The position numbers were made by a program, and so were the translations under genes. Shown piece after piece: positions 1-5,947 of a stretch of 6,036 nt of DNA (position 1 is its first letter; the number at the start of each line of letters is the position of its first letter). The notes beneath the pieces are model-generated. The model was not told the DNA's origin, made no database searches, and saw nothing but the letters and a program-made list of their open reading frames with translations. The DNA comes from Gemmatimonas phototrophica. Its GTDB lineage: Bacteria; Gemmatimonadota; Gemmatimonadetes; Longimicrobiales; Gaopeijiaceae. The DNA lies in assembly GCA_945876015.1 (NCBI GenBank), contig CAMCNM010000129.1, forward strand, positions 1-6,036, read 5' to 3'.

Positions 1-696
1 CTTCGATCCGGCGGCGTCCACCGCGGAGGAGCGCGCGAAGTCGCGGCCGTACTCGACGGGGGAGAGCCAGGTTTCGAGGAATTCCGCGCCGAACGAGACG
101 ATCAGGCGGGCGTCCGCGAACTGGTAGTGCGGTACGACGTCCGAGCCGAACGCGATCCGGGCCGCCTCACGCAGCGGCGCCTCGGAGAGGGCTTCGTGCT
201 CGACCCGGGTGCCGCCGGCGCCCGCGATGAAGGCGTCGAACAGGGCGGAAAGCGTCGGGCTGGTATGCCCGCTGATCAGCATGACGTTCCCGGCGGCGGC
301 CTGGATCTTCTCGGCCAGCAGGGTCTCGGCCTCGTCCCAGGTCGCGGGGCGGAACGCGCCGCCCTCCTTGAGCATGGGGCCCGTATAGCGATCGGGATTA
401 TAGAGGCCCTGGAGGGACGCGTGTCCGCGCTGGCAGAGCGCGCCCCTGGAGATCGGATGGGAGGGGTTGCCCTCGAGCTTGACCACCCGGCCCTCACGGG
501 TCCGGGCCCAGACGCCGCACCCGGCGGCGCATTCCCCGCAAACCGTTGTGTACCAAGTAGCTACGCCCGGAGTGATGTCGTCGGGCGGGATCACGTACGG
601 GAGTAGTTTTTCGGGCGTCCCGGTCGAGCAGCCGGCCACGGCCGTCGCTCCACCGACACCGACCACCTTCAGGAAGTCACGTCTCTTGATGCTCAT
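1..696 (-). CDS. actB: ActB/QrcB-like Tat-exported molybdopterin-oxidoreductase-family subunit, N-terminal part (truncated by window edge)
   Basis: The minus-strand frame is open from ATG at 694-696 to the window edge, giving 232 residues of what is normally a much longer protein. It begins with a twin-arginine signal (KRRDFLK, residues 4-10), then a hydrophobic stretch ending in VAGC, with Cys23 in a lipobox-like position, so it may be a Tat-exported lipoprotein. A CISM-type iron-sulfur motif follows: C53-x2-C56-x3-C60-x27-C88. After this comes sequence typical of the family (GNPSHPISRG, then LQGLYNPDR). The pentaheme cytochrome 19 bp upstream fits the gene order of alternative complex III (ActA-ActB), where ActB carries electrons from the membrane quinol site to the cytochrome, and ActB1 is a molybdopterin-fold domain thought to lack the cofactor. 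That role is inferred from context. A QrcB-type subunit or a genuine molybdoenzyme is possible, because the C-terminal portion is not visible. The site before the ATG (GGCGGACG) is a weak ribosome site. Confidence 0.82.
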   Translation of the reverse strand, partial: MSIKRRDFLKVVGVGGATAVAGCSTGTPEKLLPYVIPPDDITPGVATWYTTVCGECAAGCGVWARTREGRVVKLEGNPSHPISRGALCQRGHASLQGLYNPDRYTGPMLKEGGAFRPATWDEAETLLAEKIQAAAGNVMLISGHTSPTLSALFDAFIAGAGGTRVEHEALSEAPLREAARIAFGSDVVPHYQFADARLIVSFGAEFLETWLSPVEYGRDFARSSAVDAAGSK

Positions 697-715
697 CGGT
701 TCGCGTCCGCCGGGA

Positions 716-1270
716 TCAGTAGTGACAGACGGCGCAATCCCGCGACGCGCCTCTCTCGACATGGCATTGCACGCACCGTCCCATGTCATTGCCAGGCCAC
801 AGGGGATCCTGGGTCTGGATGGCGCCCATCGTCTCGACCGGACCGTGGCATTCCTGGCAGGTCAGGCCGGCGTCGATGTGGCGCATGTGGGGGAAGTGGA
901 CGTGGTCCGAGACCTTGTAGACCCGCGCCCACGGGATCGACTCGTTCCGGCTCGCGTAGCCCATCAGCTTCGTGATTTCCTGGGGGTTCGTGGCCCCCGG
1001 GATCAGCCGGTGGCAGCCCGCGCAGGTGGTGACGGGGGGAAGGCCTGCATCCACCGACCTCTCCGCGGAGAAGTGGCAGTACATACAGTCCATCTTGTAG
1101 GTACCGGCGTGGATGTCGTGAGGGAACGCGATCGGCTGGATCGTCGTGTCCGTCACTTCGGCCTGCTGTGGGGCCGCGGCGCTGTCCGTAGACTGGGTCT
1201 GGACGAACGCCAGGGAACCGACCGCGACGACCGCGAGGGCGGTCGTGAGCAGCCATGGCTTACGAGTCAT
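716..1270 (-). CDS. actA: Pentaheme cytochrome c, ActA-like subunit of alternative complex III
   Basis: This 184-residue protein has a positively charged N-terminus and a hydrophobic segment (about residues 6-23) that acts as a signal peptide or membrane anchor, so the rest should be periplasmic. Five CxxCH haem c sites are visible: CMYCH 62-66, CAGCH 83-87, CQECH 138-142, CVQCH 166-170 and CAVCH 179-183. Extra histidines (51, 54, 123, 125, 128, 131) could be distal ligands for bis-His haems. The stretch IPWARVYKVSDHVHFPH (112-128) resembles the segment conserved in the ActA and related c7/c3-type cytochromes of ACIII and Qrc complexes. In those complexes this subunit takes electrons from quinol oxidation and passes them to a mono-haem cytochrome or terminal oxidase. 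Five haems match ActA; QrcA has six as I recall. The ActB-like gene follows directly, so the two are probably co-transcribed. There is no clear Shine-Dalgarno before ATG 1270. The start is chosen because it gives a complete signal peptide. Confidence 0.87.
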   Translation of the reverse strand: MTRKPWLLTTALAVVAVGSLAFVQTQSTDSAAAPQQAEVTDTTIQPIAFPHDIHAGTYKMDCMYCHFSAERSVDAGLPPVTTCAGCHRLIPGATNPQEITKLMGYASRNESIPWARVYKVSDHVHFPHMRHIDAGLTCQECHGPVETMGAIQTQDPLWPGNDMGRCVQCHVERGASRDCAVCHY

Positions 1271-1355
1271 GCCGTACGCCCGGAGTGATGCGGTGAAAGG
1301 CGGGGGCGCACGGAGTGCGAGCGGTCCGCCATGGATCCGGTGAAAAAGCCAAGCG

Positions 1356-1385
1356 AAGCTAGAGGATGTGCGCCGCGCGTGTCAA
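1356..1385 (-). promoter_or_regulatory. Predicted sigma-70 type promoter for the actA-actB operon
   Basis: Read on the minus strand, a perfect TTGACA -35 box (1380-1385) is followed by an 18-bp spacer and TAGCTT (1356-1361) as a weak -10 box (first two and last bases match consensus). Transcription would start near 1349, leaving a leader of about 80 nt before the ATG at 1270. The -35 box overlaps the left arm of the inverted repeat at 1383-1412, which suggests that this promoter is controlled there. This is a prediction from motif matches only. Confidence 0.5.
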
Positions 1386-1412
1386 CGGAGTTTTTCGAAC
1401 CTTTCTCCGTTG
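1383..1412. promoter_or_regulatory. Operator-like inverted repeat between the divergent promoters
   Basis: CAACGGAG (1383-1390) and CTCCGTTG (1405-1412) are perfect 8-bp inverted copies separated by 14 bp. The spacer is AT-rich and contains TTCGAA. The left arm overlaps the TTGACA box of the leftward actA promoter. The right part lies where the -35 of the rightward operon should be, just upstream of its -10. A dimeric regulator binding here could govern both operons. As an RNA hairpin it has a large loop and no U-tract, so a terminator is unlikely. The regulator is not in this window. Confidence 0.5.
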
Positions 1413-1418
1413 GGCGGG

Positions 1419-1427
1419 TGATATATT
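1419..1427 (+). promoter_or_regulatory. Predicted extended -10 promoter for the moxR-DUF58-transglutaminase operon
   Basis: TGATATATT combines the extended -10 element TGn with TATATT (1422-1427), five of six matches to TATAAT, in one of the few AT-rich spots of the window. No good -35 box lies 16-18 bp upstream (that zone reads ACCTTT). The promoter would therefore depend on the extended -10, on an activator at the inverted repeat 1383-1412, or on both. The start of transcription would fall near 1434, almost at the foot of the hairpin at 1435-1460. The prediction rests on motif matches only. Confidence 0.45.
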
Positions 1428-1434
1428 TTCCCAT

Positions 1435-1460
1435 CCCCCCTTCGGTTTCCCGATGGGGGG
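1435..1460 (+). promoter_or_regulatory. Strong stem-loop in the 5' leader of the moxR operon (5' stabiliser or attenuator)
   Basis: Six C (1435-1440) pair with six G (1455-1460). After a single T-T mismatch the stem continues with TCGG (1442-1445) against CCGA (1450-1453), closing a TTTC loop. The right arm is followed by GTTTTC, giving a short U-run that looks like a weak intrinsic terminator in the rightward direction. It is either an attenuator ahead of moxR or, given the predicted start near 1434, a 5'-end hairpin that protects the transcript. On the opposite strand there is no T-run, so it would not terminate leftward transcription. Confidence 0.5.
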
Positions 1461-1505
1461 GTTTTCGCCTCTGGAGGCCGGGCGGGACGCCACTCGGCAT
1501 CACCC

Positions 1506-1510
1506 GGAGA
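1506..1510 (+). promoter_or_regulatory. Ribosome binding site of the MoxR gene
   Basis: GGAGA lies 4 nt before the ATG at 1515 and supports that start over the in-frame ATG at residue 8 (1536), which has no comparable site. Confidence 0.55.
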
Positions 1511-1514
1511 CTCG

Positions 1515-2492
1515 ATGCACGACACCGCCTCGACCATGCGCGAGACCCAGGCTCCCCTCGAGCTCCTCGACCATCTCGTGGCGGAGGTGGAGAAGGTCTT
1601 CCATGGCAAGCGCGAGGTGGTGCGCCTCGCCGTTTCCGCCCTGCTCGCCCGGGGGCACCTCCTGTTCGAGGACGTTCCGGGAGTGGGGAAGACCACCCTG
1701 GCCCATGCCCTGGCGCGTGTCCTCGGGCTGGGCTTCCGGCGCATCCAGTTCACCAGCGACCTGCTGCCCTCGGACGTTCTGGGGGTGTCGGTCTACGACC
1801 CGCGCACGGCCGAGTTCGACGTCCGACCGGGGCCGATCTTCGCCAACGTGGTGCTGGCCGACGAGATCAACCGGGCCCCGCCCCGGACCCAGAGCGGCCT
1901 TCTCCAGGCCATGCAGGAAGGAAAGGTCACGCTGGACGACCGGACCCTCGCGCTGCCGTCGCCCTTCATGGTGATGGCGACCCAGAACCCTCTCGAGCAC
2001 CACGGCACCTATCCACTCCCCGAGAGCCAGCTCGACCGCTTTCTCATGCGGCTGACCATCGGCTATCCGGGCATGGAGGCCGAGAAGCGGATCCTGCTCG
2101 AGTCCGCGAGCTCGGTGCCTATGCTCGACGCGCTCGAGCCGATGCTGACTCCCGCGCAGGTCATCCACCTCCAGAGCGAGGTGGAGCACGTGCGCGCCGA
2201 CGATGCGATCGTCGATCACCTGATGGAGATCGTGCGCAAGACCAGAAGCGCCTCCGGTTTCCGCATGGGCGTGAGCCCGCGTGGGGCGATCGCGCTGTTC
2301 AGGGCCGCGCGCGCGTTCGCGCTCGTGAGCGGCCGGCGCTATCTCGTTCCGGACGACGTGCGTCGGCTCGTCGTGCCGTGCCTCGCGCACCGGCTGCTTC
2401 CCGCGGGCTCCACCGCCGCGACGCTCGACGCGCACGAACAGGCCGCCGCGCTGCTCGAGCGCATCCTGGAAGAGACCGAGTCGCCCGTGTGA
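1515..2492 (+). CDS. moxR: MoxR-family AAA+ ATPase
   Basis: The protein has 325 residues, the usual MoxR length, and is soluble. The AAA+ core shows Walker A (GVGKTT, 56-61), the family motif QFTSDLLPSDVLG (78-90), Walker B (VVLADE, 112-117) followed by INRAPPRTQSGLLQAMQE, sensor 1 (ATQNP, 155-159) and an arginine-finger-like PESQLDRF with Arg175. The C-terminal AAA lid (about 210-320) contains the sensor-2-like SPRGAIAL. MoxR ATPases are thought to use ATP to remodel or activate partner proteins, often VWA or DUF58 proteins encoded next to them. Here the DUF58 gene starts inside the moxR stop (GTGA overlap at 2489-2492), so the two are translationally coupled. This is the first gene of a four-gene operon. 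The family is certain; the client process is not known. Confidence 0.95.
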   Translation: MHDTASTMRETQAPLELLDHLVAEVEKVFHGKREVVRLAVSALLARGHLLFEDVPGVGKTTLAHALARVLGLGFRRIQFTSDLLPSDVLGVSVYDPRTAEFDVRPGPIFANVVLADEINRAPPRTQSGLLQAMQEGKVTLDDRTLALPSPFMVMATQNPLEHHGTYPLPESQLDRFLMRLTIGYPGMEAEKRILLESASSVPMLDALEPMLTPAQVIHLQSEVEHVRADDAIVDHLMEIVRKTRSASGFRMGVSPRGAIALFRAARAFALVSGRRYLVPDDVRRLVVPCLAHRLLPAGSTAATLDAHEQAAALLERILEETESPV

Positions 2493-3619
2493 GCGCGCGA
2501 CCCAGCGTGGGCGGCTCGCTCCGGTCGATGCGCGACAGGGTCGCCCGCGCGTGGGGCCGTCTGCGAGCCTGGCGCCGCGTCAGCTTCACGACGGTCGGGA
2601 TGCTCTTCACGGCGGGCACAATGCTGGTCGGGTTATCCGCCATGAACACCGGGAACAACCTCCTCTACCTGCTGATGGGCGCCATGCTGGGCCTGATCGT
2701 GGTCAGCAGCTGGCTCTCCGAGCAGGCGATCAGGGACCTCAGGGTCCAGCGGCGGATTCCGCGGGGCGTCACCGTCGGACAGGACATCCGGCTGGTCTAC
2801 GACGTAACCAACGAGAAGGCGCGGCTTCCGAGCCTCGCCATCGAGCTCAAGGAAGCGGGCCTCGACGAGCTGGCGTTCCTCGCGCGCATCCCCGCGCGGG
2901 GCGACGCGATCGGCCGGTCCACGCATCGCTTTGTGCAACGCGGGCTCTATCCGCTCGGGGTGCTCACGATCGGCACGTCGTTTCCGTTCGGGCTGTTCGT
3001 GAAGGAGCGCGACGTCGAGCTGCCCAGTGAGCTGGTGGTCTGGCCGAGGCACGATCGTGTGGTGCGGGCTCCGTTTCCCGGCGGCGGACGCAACCGCGCG
3101 CGCGGCCTCGCGATGGCCGGCGCGCCTGGCACGCGCGGCGACTACCGCGGCCTGCGCCCGTACCGCGTCGGCGACGACCCCAAGGACATCCATTGGCGCT
3201 CGTCCGCGCGGTTGCCCGCGCCGGTGGTGCGCGAGTACGAGCGCGACGCCGCCGAGACGCTGTGGATCTGCCTCGACCTCGCGGGCGAGCCGGGCACGGA
3301 CGAGACCGAAGCCCTCGTCGAGATCGCGGCCTCGCTCGCGTCGCGCGCGGAGTCGGAAGGGAAGCGGTTCGGCCTGGTGGCCGGGCATCGCCTGGTCGCT
3401 CCGAGCGCGGGCGCGGGACAGCTCGAGTCCATACTCGACCAGCTCGCCAGGGTCGAATTCAGTCCCGACGCGTCGCCTCCCTTCCCTCCGATCGATCCGG
3501 CGCGCTGTGTCCTGGTCGCGCTGACCGGTCGCGCGGCCGGTGGCTATGGCGACGCGTTCCTCGGGGCGCCGACCCCGCGTGTGGGCGATGACGTCATGCG
3601 GCCCCAAGGGGCCGCATGA
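2489..3619 (+). CDS. DUF58-family membrane-anchored protein
   Basis: The 376-residue protein starts with GTG at 2489, overlapping the moxR stop by 4 bp. The same frame stays open far upstream, but that part runs through moxR and is not coding. Two membrane helices lie near the N-terminus (about 33-51 and 58-76), joined by SAMNTGNNLLYLL, a stretch typical of DUF58 proteins. The DUF58 signature is clear at 217-241: GDYRGLRPYRVGDDPKDIHW, then RSSAR. A VWA-like fold follows, but its metal site is degenerate: the expected DxSxS reads D263-L-A-G-E. DUF58 proteins pair with MoxR ATPases and are thought to be membrane-linked partners of them; a biochemical activity is not established. The order moxR-DUF58-transglutaminase supports one functional module at the envelope. 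The alternative ATG at 2528 (residue 14) would still keep both helices. Confidence 0.92.
   Translation: MSARPSVGGSLRSMRDRVARAWGRLRAWRRVSFTTVGMLFTAGTMLVGLSAMNTGNNLLYLLMGAMLGLIVVSSWLSEQAIRDLRVQRRIPRGVTVGQDIRLVYDVTNEKARLPSLAIELKEAGLDELAFLARIPARGDAIGRSTHRFVQRGLYPLGVLTIGTSFPFGLFVKERDVELPSELVVWPRHDRVVRAPFPGGGRNRARGLAMAGAPGTRGDYRGLRPYRVGDDPKDIHWRSSARLPAPVVREYERDAAETLWICLDLAGEPGTDETEALVEIAASLASRAESEGKRFGLVAGHRLVAPSAGAGQLESILDQLARVEFSPDASPPFPPIDPARCVLVALTGRAAGGYGDAFLGAPTPRVGDDVMRPQGAA
3581..3597 (+). repeat. 17-bp direct repeat, copy 1 (contains TGACGTCA palindrome)
   Basis: GTGGGCGATGACGTCAT is repeated exactly at 3847-3863. This copy lies in the last codons of the DUF58 gene and encodes VGDDVM. It contains the 10-bp palindrome ATGACGTCAT (3588-3597), which runs into the left arm of the junction hairpin (3594-3619). 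Confidence 0.7.
3594..3619 (+). promoter_or_regulatory. Perfect hairpin covering the DUF58-transglutaminase junction
   Basis: TCATGCGGCCCC (3594-3605) and GGGGCCGCATGA (3608-3619) are perfect 12-bp inverted copies with only AA between them. As RNA this gives an 11-bp stem with a CAAG loop. The right arm holds most of the ribosome site (AAGGGG, 3606-3611), the start ATG (3616-3618) and the overlapping stop TGA (3617-3619). Free mRNA should hide the transglutaminase start. A ribosome finishing the DUF58 gene would open it, coupling the two products. The structure is directly visible; the coupling role is inference. Confidence 0.65.
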
Positions 3620-5628
3620 AGCTCGCGCTCCTCCATCGCCGGCTCGCGGTGCTGATGGGCGTCGCGGCGTTGTTCGCGTTCGCGGCCGGAGCGGGCTTCG
3701 AGCCCCTCGCCTCCGCGCTCGCCCTGATCGCGCTGATCGTCGCGCTCTACTGGCATCCCTCGCGCGAGCTGTCCGCGCGCATGGAGCCTATCTGGTTGCC
3801 GCTGGCCGGCCTGCTGATGGCGCGCGCGTTGTGGCACGTCTTCCTGGTGGGCGATGACGTCATCATTCCGGTCGTCGATCTATTGCTCCTCCTGCTGTGC
3901 TCCGAATCGCTCCGTTCCCTGGACGCGCCCAACGACTGGCGGCTCTACGGGCTCTCGTTCGCGCTCATCCTGGCGGCGGCCGCGTATCGTCCGGGCATCG
4001 TGTACGGCGTGGCGTTCATCGCGTACATCACGCTCGCTACCGTGGCGCTGACGCTCGGACACCTACGCCGAAAGTCGCTGCGCTTCGGCGTCGCGGAACC
4101 GCCCGTGGATCGGCCGATGGTGATGGCGACCGCGGGGCTCGGCACCGTCGTGCTGATGATGAGCGCGCTGGTGTTCGTGGCGTTTCCGCGCGTGTCGCGC
4201 GGGTGGGCCGGCATGGGGAACATGCCGGGCATGGCGGTGGCGGGCTTCTCCGACGTGGTCTCGATCGGCGAGTTCGGCACCCGCATCGAGGCGAATCCGA
4301 CGATCGTGCTGCGCGTCGAATTCCCCGACGGGCAGCCGGCCGACCTGGGCTCGCTCTACTGGCGCGGCCGATCCTTCGACCGGTTCGACGGCCGGCGCTG
4401 GTCGCACTCGTACCAGATCCCTCCCTCGTCGGCGCCGGGCTCGTGGTATCGCGAGCGTTGGCAGGGGCCGCAGCTGCGGCAGCGGATCTTCGCGACCGCC
4501 CTCGACTCGCGCGTCATGTTCGCGCTCCACCCGGTGCTGCGCATCACCGCGGATACGCGCGCCCAGCCGCTCTTCGACAACGCGGGGGACTTCTTCCACT
4601 TCGGTGTGGCCGCGCCGGCCTATACGGCATGGTCGATGACCGGTCCGCCTCCCGCGGAAGAGCTGCGCGTGACGCAGGAGGGCGGCTTCAACCCGCGCGG
4701 GAACCGCTACCTGCAGCTCCCGCGTCTGCCCGACCGCATCGCCGCGCTGGCGGACTCGATCACGCGCGGGGCGGACAACCGCTACGACAAGGCCAAGGCG
4801 ATCGAGTCGTACCTGCGCACGTTCACCTACACGCTCGAGCTGCCACGGAACGCGAACCAGGCGACGCTCGATTACTTCCTGTTCGAGCGGCGCGCGGGCC
4901 ACTGCGAGTACTTCTCGACCGCCATGGTGGTGATGATGCGCACGCTCGGCTTCCAGGCGCGCGAGATCAACGGTTTCCGCGGCGGCCAGTGGAGTGAGTT
5001 CGGCTCCTATCTCGCCGTCACGCAGAACCAGGCGCATTCGTGGGTGGAGGTGTGGTTCCCGGAGTTCGGCTGGGTGCGCTTCGATCCCACGCCGGGTGGT
5101 ACCGGGGGCTCGACCACGGCCACGGCGTGGTTCTGGCCCGGCAGGTTCATGTTCGACGCGGTCCAGCACCGCTGGAACAAGTGGGTGCTCGACTACAGCA
5201 TCGACGCGCAGGGCGGCTTGCTCGATCGCTTCCGCGGATGGTCGGAGGAGCAGGACGCCGGACCCGACACGCAAACCGATCGCGGCCCGTGGGGGATTCG
5301 CTGGGGGATGGCGGCGCTTGTGCTCGTGGCGTTGAGCGCGGCCGTGGGGTTCCGGCGCTCCGGCACGCGCCATCCGTCCGAGACGAGGGCGTATCTGCGG
5401 CTGGTCGAACTGTGCCGGCGGGCCGACGTGCTCGGCCGCGGCGCGGTGGGCCCGCTCGAGGTGGTGGAGGAGCTCGAGGAGCGCGGCCATCCCGCGGCCG
5501 ATCCGGCGCGGCGACTGGTGGAGCTCTACCTGCGCGCCCGCTTCGGCGGCCGTCCGCTCGACGAGCGCGAGCGCAAGGTGATCGCCGAGGCGCTCGGCGC
5601 AGCGCGTTCCCATCTGCGCCCTGCCTGA
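3616..5628 (+). CDS. tgpA: TgpA-like membrane transglutaminase (DUF3488 + transglutaminase core + DUF4129)
   Basis: The 670-residue protein has three parts. The N-terminal block (about 10-190) has six or seven membrane helices of the DUF3488/TgpA type, ending before the FPR motif. A large region (about 191-560) should lie outside the cytoplasmic membrane. It contains the transglutaminase core (about 399-494) with an intact catalytic triad: Cys430 in GHCEYFSTA, His474 in QAHSWVEVW and Asp490 in FDPTPGG. One more helix (about 563-582) leads to a C-terminal DUF4129 segment (about 590-665) in the cytoplasm. TgpA of Pseudomonas has this architecture and is linked to viability and the cell envelope; its natural substrate is unclear, and the fold could act as a transglutaminase or a thiol protease. 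The start ATG 3616 overlaps the DUF58 stop (ATGA) and has AAGGGG 4 nt upstream, inside a hairpin. Confidence 0.93.
   Translation: MKLALLHRRLAVLMGVAALFAFAAGAGFEPLASALALIALIVALYWHPSRELSARMEPIWLPLAGLLMARALWHVFLVGDDVIIPVVDLLLLLLCSESLRSLDAPNDWRLYGLSFALILAAAAYRPGIVYGVAFIAYITLATVALTLGHLRRKSLRFGVAEPPVDRPMVMATAGLGTVVLMMSALVFVAFPRVSRGWAGMGNMPGMAVAGFSDVVSIGEFGTRIEANPTIVLRVEFPDGQPADLGSLYWRGRSFDRFDGRRWSHSYQIPPSSAPGSWYRERWQGPQLRQRIFATALDSRVMFALHPVLRITADTRAQPLFDNAGDFFHFGVAAPAYTAWSMTGPPPAEELRVTQEGGFNPRGNRYLQLPRLPDRIAALADSITRGADNRYDKAKAIESYLRTFTYTLELPRNANQATLDYFLFERRAGHCEYFSTAMVVMMRTLGFQAREINGFRGGQWSEFGSYLAVTQNQAHSWVEVWFPEFGWVRFDPTPGGTGGSTTATAWFWPGRFMFDAVQHRWNKWVLDYSIDAQGGLLDRFRGWSEEQDAGPDTQTDRGPWGIRWGMAALVLVALSAAVGFRRSGTRHPSETRAYLRLVELCRRADVLGRGAVGPLEVVEELEERGHPAADPARRLVELYLRARFGGRPLDERERKVIAEALGAARSHLRPA
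3847..3863 (+). repeat. 17-bp direct repeat, copy 2 (contains 12-bp palindrome)
   Basis: This is the second exact copy of GTGGGCGATGACGTCAT, 266 bp after the first. It sits inside the transglutaminase gene in the same codon phase, encoding V78-G-D-D-V-I83 in a loop before a membrane helix. Here the palindrome extends to 12 bp, GATGACGTCATC (3853-3864). Confidence 0.7.
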
Positions 5629-5633
5629 GGAGG
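5628..5633 (+). promoter_or_regulatory. Strong ribosome binding site before the small operon gene
   Basis: AGGAGG starts on the last base of the transglutaminase stop codon and lies 5 nt before the GTG at 5639. It is the best Shine-Dalgarno of the window. It fixes the start of the 100-residue gene and is good evidence that this short frame is translated. Confidence 0.75.
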
Positions 5634-5638
5634 CACCG

Positions 5639-5941
5639 GTGAGCCGACACGATCCACCGCCCGAGCCGCCGGTCCCGTCACGCGGGCAGCATCTCGCGAA
5701 CATCAGCCACGACGGTCGGATCTGGGACGTCTTCCTGGAGTTCGAGCAGGACCCCCCGCCCGATCGGGATCACTACCGCGCGCAGCTCTGCTTTTCGCCC
5801 TCGGACCTGAACGACGGTGAGACGCCGACGCGCACCACATTCATCATCGTGGAGCGCACCTACGAGGACGCGGTGCGCCGCGCGCGCAGCCTCGAGGAGC
5901 GCCAACTGCTCGGGCTGCTGAGATCGACGCTGCCGGACTGA
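5639..5941 (+). CDS. Small protein of unknown function, last gene of the moxR operon
   Basis: I do not recognise this 100-residue protein. It starts with GTG 10 bp after the transglutaminase stop, behind an AGGAGG site, so it belongs to the same operon. It has no signal peptide, membrane helix or cysteine cluster (a single Cys) and should be cytoplasmic. Residues 6-13 are proline-rich. Residues 21-72 look like a small alpha/beta fold with strands near DGRIWDVFLEF, YRAQLCFSP and TTFIIVERT, followed by a charged helix (about 74-96, YEDAVRRARSLEERQLLGLL). Acidic and basic residues alternate throughout. Position and tight spacing suggest that it serves the MoxR/DUF58/transglutaminase module or a house-keeping role nearby, but no function can be given. 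The start and coding status are fairly secure. Confidence 0.72.
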   Translation: MSRHDPPPEPPVPSRGQHLANISHDGRIWDVFLEFEQDPPPDRDHYRAQLCFSPSDLNDGETPTRTTFIIVERTYEDAVRRARSLEERQLLGLLRSTLPD

Positions 5942-5947
5942 GGCTGA

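Noticed and set aside
127..1288. Plus-strand open frames opposite the actA-actB genes (127-606 and 467-1288)
   Set aside because: They are antisense shadows. The minus strand encodes clear haem and iron-sulfur motifs across the same bases.
1307..1319. Small inverted repeat CGCAC-GGA-GTGCG in the actA leader
   Set aside because: Five-bp arms with a 3-nt loop are common by chance in such GC-rich sequence, and nothing else supports a function.
1500..2435. Minus-strand 311-codon frame opposite moxR and 2633-3607 opposite DUF58
   Set aside because: Both lie entirely opposite confident genes, have composition typical of reverse-strand translation, and no recognisable domain.
1331..2488. Long open frame on the plus strand through the moxR region, continuous with the DUF58 frame
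   Set aside because: It overlaps moxR in another phase, its translation is low-complexity Arg/Pro/Gly/Ala-rich, and moxR has all family motifs. Only the part from GTG 2489 is real.
4063..5703. 546-codon minus-strand open frame antisense to the transglutaminase gene
   Set aside because: Long antisense frames are expected in GC-rich coding DNA. The translation is Arg/Ala/His/Glu-rich without domains, and the sense frame has a full catalytic triad.
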